Source of the DNA: Chrysochromulina parva | Taxonomy: Eukaryota; Haptophyta; Prymnesiales; Chrysochromulinaceae | NCBI GenBank assembly: GCA_002887195.1 | Contig: PJAB01002068.1 | Location: 1-10,654 of the forward strand | Reading direction: 5' to 3' | DNA: 10,654 nt | Shown: one piece after another, positions 1 through 5,608 of the stretch | Position numbering within the stretch: position 1 is the first letter of the stretch | Layout: every line of letters starts with the position of its first letter | Translations under genes and position numbers: made by a program | Notes under the pieces: generated by a model | What the model saw: the letters and a program-made list of their open reading frames with translations, nothing else | Databases searched by the model: none | What the model was told of the DNA's origin: nothing

Positions 1-120
1 CCACCGCCCTCGGAGATCCGATCTCGCCCACCGCCCTCGGAGATCCGATCTCGCCCACCGCCCTCGGAGATCCGATCTCGCCCACCGCCCTCGGAGATCC
101 GATCTCGCCCACCGCCCTCG
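1..120. repeat. 27-bp minisatellite at the window edge (4 full copies plus 12 bp)
   Basis: Four identical 27-bp units lie at 1-27, 28-54, 55-81 and 82-108, followed by a 12-bp partial copy at 109-120. Each unit contains a near-perfect palindrome (GAGATC, one base, GATCTC). The period is nine codons, so on the minus strand the array is read in frame as a repeated nonapeptide RAVGEIGSP at the C-terminal side of the methyltransferase gene. The array is still running at base 1, so its true copy number cannot be seen. Confidence 0.97.
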
Positions 121-919
121 CGGCTCTCGCCGCCCGCGCGCCATCGGCATCCGGCCACGTCACGGCAAAGAAGCGGGTCGCGTCGTTGTGCCGCGCGCGC
201 TCTGCCGCCTCCGCCGCCGGCAGCGGACGCAGCGATGGAGCGAGTTCCGTCGTGTCCAAGCCGACGCGACGGAGCGCCGTGAGGAAGAGGGCCATCAGGC
301 GCTGCGAGCGTGCACCCGATGCGACAAGCGCGACTCCCGAGGGAGCAAGCGAGGCGCTGATGACGTCGGCTAGCGCGCGGAGAAGGGCTTCACTCTCGTC
401 CACGCAGTCGGCGCACAGCACGAGGTCAAAGCCGCGCGCGTCCGCCGCCAGCGAGCGCACCTCCTCCTCACTCGTCCAGTCGAGGGGCCGCGCCTCGAGC
501 GTGCTGGCGAGTGCGTGCTTGTTGGCGTCGCTCAAGCCTGGCGTCTGACCATACTCGCGAAGGTTCGCCAGCACGAGCGGGATGAGTTTCGCCACGTCGG
601 TGGCTACTACCGACGCCGCACCCTTGATCGCCGAGATCGTCGCCGGTAGGGCGGCGCAGCCGCATCCGAGTTCGAGCACCCGCTTAGAAGCCACAAGGCG
701 CTCGAGGTCGCTCGAATCCAGAAGGGCCTGCGCGAGCGCAGTGCCTGACTGCCATTGGACGGCGCCAGTGCCCAGACCAGCCCCAGTGCGGAGCTCTTGT
801 TTGGCCTGTAGCTTGCTGCCATCCGGGAGCTCAAATGTGCACACGTCTGCTGAATGAGCATCGGTGGCAAAGTGTAGATGGTCCTCGGGCAGGCCAAGTT
901 CGGAAAAGTCGATCATCAT
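1..919 (-). CDS. Class I SAM-dependent methyltransferase, METTL21/FAM86-like (family 16), 3' end missing
   Basis: This frame is open from ATG 917-919 to the window edge, giving 306 codons with no stop (last full codon 2-4). The protein starts MMIDFSELGLPED. Motif I of class I methyltransferases, VLELGCGCAALPA, is at residues 81-93. It is followed by ASVVATDVAKLI (post-I acidic residue in VATD) and by FDLVLCADCV at about 164-173, which matches the ADxVY-type segment of family-16 lysine methyltransferases, although the usual Tyr is Asp here. A conserved upstream element GAVQWQSG corresponds to the G-x-x-x-W-x-S/A motif before the Rossmann fold. Together these support a seven-beta-strand protein methyltransferase; the substrate cannot be told. 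From residue 268 the protein enters a RAVGEIGSP nonapeptide repeat that is not a family feature. No intron is needed in the visible part. Two adjacent ATGs (914-916, 917-919) could serve as start; I chose the outer one. It is divergent from the transaldolase gene. Confidence 0.82.
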   Translation of the reverse strand, partial: MMIDFSELGLPEDHLHFATDAHSADVCTFELPDGSKLQAKQELRTGAGLGTGAVQWQSGTALAQALLDSSDLERLVASKRVLELGCGCAALPATISAIKGAASVVATDVAKLIPLVLANLREYGQTPGLSDANKHALASTLEARPLDWTSEEEVRSLAADARGFDLVLCADCVDESEALLRALADVISASLAPSGVALVASGARSQRLMALFLTALRRVGLDTTELAPSLRPLPAAEAAERARHNDATRFFAVTWPDADGARAARAARAVGEIGSPRAVGEIGSPRAVGEIGSPRAVGEIGSPRAV

Positions 920-1313
920 GTCAGCTTTCTCCTGTCACGGATTTCGCAAACGGATGAGCCACGCAACCGTACACATGTGATACAAGACGACCTGTGAAAT
1001 CATTCATTTCACACGCAACACACCGGGCACATTCGAACGAAATTTCACACCACCTCCGCGCACGTCAACAAACACCAACACGTTCACTGACACAAGGACA
1101 ACTCGTTGTCTTCGAACGAATTCAATTCTCCCCGCGAACACGCCCACATCACCCGCGATGTGAGGTGAACCCCAATTCCCCTTTGCGACTTGTAGTCGTG
1201 CGTTCAACTGGACCTTTGGCCAGTGTGTGGTGGTTAGTGAAACGGCAAGCGGGAGATGTGTCGGTGATCGCGTTCGGATCGCCCCCCACCCTCGCTCCTC
1301 TCCCCGCACCGCC
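920..1313. promoter_or_regulatory. Divergent intergenic region between methyltransferase and transaldolase
   Basis: This 394-bp gap separates two divergent starts and must hold both promoters and 5' UTRs. It is less GC-rich than the coding sequence around it. Visible elements are an 8-bp perfect inverted repeat with a 5-bp loop (TGTGAAAT 993-1000, ATTTCACA 1006-1013), a further TTTCACA copy just downstream near 1043, and the 10-mer TTCGAACGAA present twice (1032-1041 and 1111-1120). The transaldolase frame stays open upstream to an ATG at 1227, but that 29-residue extension is Arg/Pro-rich and would bury the signal peptide, so I treat it as noncoding. No clear TATA box is seen. Confidence 0.5.
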
Positions 1314-2066
1314 ATGCAAGGAAGCCTGCTCCTCTGCCTCTGGGTACCCTTGGCATCGGGCCTGGCGTCAGGCCTGTCGGCACCGATGCGCGGCAGCACT
1401 CGTTTTTTCCTCGATACGGCGGTGCGCGAAGAGCTCACACAGCTGCTGCCGCTGGGCATGTTCCACGGCGTCACGACCAATCCTACCATTCTTCAGCGCT
1501 CAGGGGTTCCCTGCACCGTCGAAGCGATACACGAGCTCGCCAAGGACGTGTACGAGCTAGGCGCGCAGGAGTTCATGTGCCAGGCATGGGGGTCCACTGC
1601 CGACGAGATGTTTGTCAAGGGCATAGCGCTCGCCACACTGCCGGGCTTCCCTTCGCCGGTCATCAAGGTGCCGGTGACGCCCGCGGGCGTGGAGGCGGCC
1701 GCGCAGCTACAAGCCAATGGCGTTCGCGTGTGCCTCACCGCATGCTACGCCTCGTCTCAGGCCCTCGTGGCTGCTTCCCTTGGTTGCGAGTACCTGGCTC
1801 CTTACCTAGGAAGGATGACGGATGCTGGCAAGAACGGCTTCGGAGAGATTGCGAAGATGCAGGAGATTGTCGACGGCTTGGGCGCCTCGACACGCATCTT
1901 CGTGGCGTCCATCCGCACCGTTGACTCCATGGCTGAGCTTGCCACACTTGGACTCAACACATTCACCTTCTCGCCCGACATTGCCCGCGCGCTATTCGTC
2001 GAGCCTCTGACCATAGAGGCCGCGCGCGCCTTTGAGGAGGCTGCAGCGAGCAATCAAGGCGAGTGA
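1314..2066 (+). CDS. FSA/TalC-type transaldolase (fructose-6-phosphate aldolase-like), probably plastid-targeted
   Basis: A 250-residue protein of the small transaldolase/fructose-6-phosphate aldolase branch, which cleaves or transfers a dihydroxyacetone unit through a Schiff base on lysine. Family hallmarks in order are RFFLDTA near the start of the barrel (catalytic Asp), GVTTNPTIL, VIKVPVT with the Schiff-base Lys, then YLAPYLGRM and IFVASIRT, matching the beta strands of the FSA barrel. The mature part is about the size of bacterial FSA (roughly 220 residues). The start at 1314 is preferred over the in-frame ATG at 1227 because it opens directly with a signal peptide (MQGSLLLCLWVPLASG) followed by a Ser/Arg-containing stretch, a leader that fits import into a complex plastid, where it could serve the pentose phosphate or Calvin pathways. 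Secretion is the alternative. There is no intron. The stop at 2064-2066 is only 127 bp from the MCM5 start. Whether the activity is transaldolase or F6P aldolase cannot be settled from these motifs. Confidence 0.88.
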   Translation: MQGSLLLCLWVPLASGLASGLSAPMRGSTRFFLDTAVREELTQLLPLGMFHGVTTNPTILQRSGVPCTVEAIHELAKDVYELGAQEFMCQAWGSTADEMFVKGIALATLPGFPSPVIKVPVTPAGVEAAAQLQANGVRVCLTACYASSQALVAASLGCEYLAPYLGRMTDAGKNGFGEIAKMQEIVDGLGASTRIFVASIRTVDSMAELATLGLNTFTFSPDIARALFVEPLTIEAARAFEEAAASNQGE

Positions 2067-2193
2067 TGTGGTTTCCGAGTACGGCCGCCCACGTGTGGAA
2101 GAGCTTGTGTGTAAAGCCTTGTTAACAGCCAATTCACACCTCCAAGTAGGCATTATCGCGCCAAGACGGCCGCGCCACCGAGTCACATTCGCC
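2067..2193 (+). promoter_or_regulatory. Short MCM5 promoter region with CCAAT and E2F-like sites
   Basis: Only 127 bp lie between the transaldolase stop and the MCM5 ATG. A CCAAT pentamer is at 2129-2133. The bases 2158-2165 read on the minus strand as CTTGGCGC, seven of eight positions of the E2F/DP consensus WTTSSCSS. MCM genes are classic E2F targets in animals and plants, so the site is plausible here; its function is inference. The MCM5 start context is GCCATGG, a strong Kozak match. Confidence 0.4.
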
Positions 2194-5007
2194 ATGGAGT
2201 TCGACGAGGGCTCCATCTTCTACTCCAATCAGGAGCGCGGCGACGGCGCGCGGGCGGACACAGAGTCACCGGCGTCGGCGCGGATCAAGTACTTTCAGTT
2301 CATCCGCACCTACCGTGAGGGCAACGTGTTCATCTACCGCGACAAGCTCCGGCAGGCGGTGAGCCTCGGCATCCCGGAGCTCGAGGTGGACCTCGACCAC
2401 GTGATGGCATGGGACGATGTGCTCGCGGACGACCTGCAGGAGCGCCCGGCCTTCCACTTGCCGCACTTTGAGCAGGCAGCGCTCGAGGCGGCCAAGTCGA
2501 TGGACATCCTTGACCCGGAGGCGCTCGACATGCCCTCGTTCCAGATCACGCTGATGTCGACGAAGAAGCGGATCACGATCCGCGAACTGGTCTCGTCGCA
2601 GGTGTCGCGCGTAGTCATCATCCCGGGTATCGTCATCTCGTCGTCCAAGGTCAAGGCCAAGGCCACGAAGATCTTCGCGCAGTGCAAGGGCTGCCAGACA
2701 ACTACGCAGGTCCCAGTGCGCGCGGGCTTTGGCGGCGCCAACCTGCCGCGCAAGTGCGCCCAGGTGCGGCAGCCGGGCGAGGCGCCGTGCCCGCTCGACC
2801 CGTACGCGATCGTGCCCGAGAAATGCCAGTACGTCGACATGCAGACGTGGAAGCTGCAAGAGGCGCCCGAGATGGTGCCCACGGGAGAGATGCCGCGCTC
2901 AGTCATGCTGTCCGTCGACCGAAACCTTGTGGACAAGGCGATCCCGGGCAACCGCGTGACGGTGACGGGCATCATGTCGATCATGTCCAACGTGGGCAAG
3001 GGCGGGCCGGGGGGCGTCGCAATCCGAACACCCTACCTGCAGGTGCTCGGCGTGCGCCATGGCTTCGAGTCGCTCGACGTCACGGGCACGTCGCTCTCGG
3101 TCTTCACGGCGGCCGAGGAGGAGGCATTCCACGCCCTCGCGCGCGGCGAGGACATCTTTACGCGGCTGAGCAACTCGATCGCGCCCTCGATTTACGGGTC
3201 GGAGGACGTCAAGAAAGCTCTCGCGTGCTTGCTCTTCGGCGGCGCGCGCAAGGAGCTCCGAACCTGAAGACGGCCTCTGAGTGCCACTGAGTTACCACTG
3301 AGTGCCACTCATTGCCTCCCTCATTGCATGCAGGTGCGCGCAAGGAGCTCTCCGATGGCGCCCGCCTGCGAGGCGACATCAACGTGCTGCTGCTGGGCGA
3401 CCCTTCGGTGGCCAAGTCGCAGTTCCTTAAGTTTGTCGAGAAGGCGGCGCCCATCTCGGTGTATACCTCGGGGAAAGGCTCCTCCGCCGCCGGCCTGACC
3501 GCCACCGTCACGCAAGACTCGGCCAGCCGCGAGTTCTATCTCGAGGGCGGCGCGATGGTGCTCGCGGATGGTGGCGTGGTCTGCATCGATGAGTTCGACA
3601 AGATGCGCGAGCAAGACCGAGTTGCGATCCACGAGGCCATGGAGCAGCAGACGATCTCGATCGCAAAGGCGGGCATCACCACCGTGCTCAACTCGCGCAC
3701 CTCCGTCCTCGCGGCCGCTAACCCCACGTTCGGCCGGTACGATGCCGAGAAGAACGCGGCGGAGCAGGTCGACTTCCAGTCAACGATCCTCTCGCGCTTC
3801 GACATGATCTTCATCCTGCGAGACGAGTATGACCTCGAAAAAGATCGGACGCTCGCGGCGCACATCCTGAAGATCCACGTGCAAGGCACGTCGACGGTAC
3901 GGGAGCCGGTGGAGGGGGAGCTCGACGTGCTGATCGCCACTGATGACCTCTGAGCGCCCTTGATGGCGTCCCTCATCAGGTACGGGAGCCGGTGGAGGGG
4001 GAGCTCGACGTGCTGCAGCTCAAGCGCTACATTGCGTACGCGCGCGCCAAATGCTCGCCTCGCCTCAACGAGCAGGTGAGTGCCACTGAGTGCCACGGAG
4101 TGCCACGGAGTGCCACTGAGTGCCACTGAGTGCCACTGAGTGCCACTGATTGCCACTGATTGCCACTGATTGCAACTGATTGCATGCTTGCTGCTCGACC
4201 TCGCCAAATGCTCTCCTCGCCTCAACGCGCAGGCGCGCGAGGTGCTGCAAAACTACTACGTGGCGGTGCGCCAGGGGCTCGTCCAGGAAGATGCGGAGGC
4301 GGAGCGCCGCGGACGCGCGCCACGCGCCGTGCCGATCACGGTGCGCCGGCTGAAGGCGATCGTGTCTGATGGCCTCTGATGACCTCTGATTGCCCTTGAT
4401 GACGTCCCCTCATCAGGTGCGCCAGCTCGAGGCGATCGTGCCTGATGGCCTCTGATGACCTCTGATTGCCCTTGATGACGTCCCCTCATCAGGTGCGCCA
4501 GCTCGAGGCGATCGTGCCTGATGGCCTCTGATGACCTCTGATTGCCCTTGATGGCGTCCCCTCATCAGGTGCGCCAGCTCGAGGTGATCGTGCCTGATGG
4601 CCTCTGATGACCTCTGATTGCCCTTGATGGCGTCCCCTCATCAGGTGCGCCAGCTCGAGGCGATCGTGCGCATCGCCGAGTCAGTCGCCAAGATGCGCCT
4701 GTCGCCGGTGGCCACCGAGGATGATGTGCAGACGGCGATCCATATGTTCACCGTCTCGACGCTGCGCGCGGCCAAGATGGGCGACATCGAGATCGAGGGA
4801 GTGAGCGAGGGTGCAGAGCGGACAGCTGAAGAGCATATCCGGAAGCGTGTGCAGATCATGATGGCGGTCAACGTCTCCAAATTGCTCGGCGATCTCAACG
4901 ATCAGGGCATCGACCGCGCCGTGGCGCAGCGCGCGCTCAATGCGATGGTGCGACAGGGAGATTTCCAGGAGGTGGCGATGGGCAAGAAGGTCAAGCGCCT
5001 GCGGTGA
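2194..5007 (+). CDS. MCM5: DNA replication licensing helicase subunit MCM5 (five exons)
   Basis: MCM5 is a subunit of the hexameric MCM2-7 replicative helicase in the nucleus. Exons are 2194-3241, 3334-3896, 3980-4075, 4233-4340 and 4645-5007, totalling 2178 bp and 725 residues, close to the usual length of about 730. The N-terminus ([12 protein letters not shown]) matches the MCM5 start, so upstream in-frame ATG 2032, which overlaps the transaldolase, is rejected. Zinc-finger cysteines are C164, C167, C188 and C199. Walker A is GDPSVAKSQ (371-379, K377), Walker B is CIDEFDKM (D435, E436), the sensor-1 Asn is about N479 and the SRFD arginine finger is R504. The C-terminal [16 protein letters not shown] is strongly conserved and is rebuilt only if intron 4 is fully removed. 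Intron 1 is phase 1; introns 2-4 are phase 0. None has a length divisible by three, and retention of any one gives an early stop. All introns carry exon-copy direct repeats (see their entries). Exon borders rest on reading frame and homology, not on transcripts. Confidence 0.95.
3242..3333 (+). other. MCM5 intron 1 (92 bp, GC-AG) with donor-side exon copy
   Basis: The frame [13 protein letters not shown] is restored by removing 3242-3333. The donor dinucleotide is then GC and the acceptor is ATGCAG. The first bases of the intron copy the first bases of exon 2: 3241-3258 and 3333-3350 match at 17 of 18 positions. The one difference is C at 3243 against T at 3335, exactly the second donor base, so the sister copy would have been a GT donor. 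The rest of the intron is imperfect decamer repeat (TGAGTGCCAC-like) ending in a pyrimidine-rich tract. Retention gives a TGA at 3265-3267. Because of the repeat, GA-AG or CT-AG boundaries would give the same protein, but GC-AG is the most plausible. Confidence 0.8.
3897..3979 (+). other. MCM5 intron 2 (83 bp, GT-AG) with 36-bp donor-side exon copy
   Basis: The intron begins GTACGG and ends CATCAG. Its first 36 bp (3897-3932) are identical to the first 36 bp of exon 3 (3980-4015); counting the preceding G the direct repeat is 37 bp. Only the remaining 47 bp are unique to the intron, and they closely match the non-exonic part of the intron 4 units (TGATGACCTCTGA, then CCCTTGATGGCGTCC, then CTCATCAG). 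The spliced frame is [19 protein letters not shown]; retention reaches TGA at 3951-3953. Confidence 0.9.
4076..4232 (+). other. MCM5 intron 3 (157 bp, GT-AG) with acceptor-side exon copy
   Basis: The donor is GTGAGT and the acceptor CGCAG. Here the duplicated exon piece is at the other end: the last 30 bp of exon 3 (4046-4075) recur with two mismatches as the last 30 bp of the intron (4203-4232). The splice sites therefore sit at the 3' edge of both copies, the reverse of introns 1, 2 and 4. The middle is a decamer minisatellite. Splicing gives SPRLNEQ followed by AREVLQNYY. Retention meets a TGA at 4127-4129. Confidence 0.9.
4081..4180 (+). repeat. 10-bp minisatellite inside MCM5 intron 3 (10 units)
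   Basis: Ten uninterrupted decamers of the form TGCCAC(T/G)GA(G/T) run from 4081 to 4180, flanked by partial copies (TGAG before, TGCATG after). The 5' units end in GAG, the 3' units in GAT, so the array changes type along its length. The 3' units contain CTGAT, which fits a YTNAY branch-point motif. A shorter degenerate version is in intron 1 (about 3277-3333). Confidence 0.95.
4341..4644 (+). other. MCM5 intron 4: four tandem 76-bp intron-like units
   Basis: The intron is 304 bp, exactly four units of 76 bp at 4341-4416, 4417-4492, 4493-4568 and 4569-4644. Every unit starts GTGCGCC and ends CATCAG. The first 24 bp of each unit copy the first 24 bp of exon 5 (4645-4668, encoding VRQLEAIV). 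Units 2 and 3 are identical to the exon there, unit 4 has one change and unit 1 has three. The other 52 bp are a decamer-derived body. Units 1 and 2 share GATGACGTCC where units 3 and 4 have GATGGCGTCC. The conserved MCM5 sequence is restored only by joining 4340 to 4645; any retained unit adds a TGA twelve codons in. Each CAG|GT junction could act as a recursive splice site. Confidence 0.93.
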
Positions 5008-5608
5008 GTGCGGGCGCCGTGGCGGGCGCCGGAGCGGCGGCGCGGCCGAGGCGGAACACGGAAGACACAGCCGGAATGGAGGAAGCGTATTTACGGAACG
5101 CGGTCTGGCGGGGCGCCCCCTGCGGTGTGGCCCACGCGGCGAGCGTCGCAGCGCCGGCGGGTTGACCATCTGGTTGACCACGAGGCTTGCCGTGTCCGGA
5201 CTCCGGCGAGACGTAACGCGAGCCCAGTACTGGGTCTCAGTCGGTGCCTCGCCGTCGTGGGGAGGTCGTGGACGATCGTGCGCGCCCGGCGTTGCGGCAT
5301 CCGTCCACGGCACGCCACCCGCCTCATGGAGCGGATACCACAACGATTACTCATGAGTGCATGGATATGTAATTAAACAGGAAAAAAACCAACGGGGCAC
5401 ACAATATATCAGATCATCATTGCGTCGAGAGTCGGAGAGTTCACAGCCGCCGCCGCCGCCGCCACCCTTCCGCATAATGCATTCGCACGGTCGCTTTCCG
5501 CTCTTCCGTTCCACCACGGCCACCAACTCCTCCTCGTCCTCGTCGTCTACCAAGAGCGCTTCCGCCACCACCGCGCCGCCGCTGGCGCCTGCCCGCGCCG
5601 CCGGGCGC
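5008..5608. other. Convergent intergenic region between MCM5 and NOP58
   Basis: This 601-bp stretch holds the 3' ends of two convergent genes. The first part (to about 5340) is GC-rich and I see no protein-like frame in it; it includes GGTTGACCA twice near 5158-5180. From about 5355 to 5420 the DNA is AT-richer, with ATTAAA at 5372-5377, a possible poly(A) signal variant for MCM5, and an A run just after. A short (GCC)6 tract is at 5446-5463. No RNA gene was recognised. Confidence 0.5.

Noticed and set aside
1004..1560. Overlapping frames on both strands across the divergent promoter and transaldolase start
   Set aside because: No recognisable family, and they conflict with the well-supported transaldolase frame.
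2032..2193. An N-terminal extension of MCM5 from ATG 2032 overlapping the transaldolase
   Set aside because: The extra 54 residues do not resemble MCM5, overlap another gene out of frame, and the ATG at 2194 has a strong context and a family-typical N-terminus.
3265..3267. Early stop in MCM5, suggesting a broken gene
   Set aside because: Splicing 3242-3333 restores an uninterrupted, conserved MCM5 frame; the other internal stops likewise lie in introns.
4065..4250. Minus-strand repeat protein frames through intron 3 ([14 protein letters not shown])
   Set aside because: They are translations of the decamer minisatellite on the strand opposite MCM5 and end in the intron; no start context or family supports a gene.
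4371..4640. Box C/D snoRNA motifs (TGATGA C box, CTGA D box) in intron 4, tempting because NOP58 is next door
   Set aside because: The motifs are only a few bases apart and recur as part of the 10-bp period, with no guide-length spacer of normal size or clean terminal stem. They are better explained by the decamer repeat.
4341..4644. CRISPR-like array because of regularly spaced repeats
   Set aside because: There are no unique spacers: the whole 76-bp unit is repeated, it lies within a eukaryotic gene and it is bounded by splice sites.
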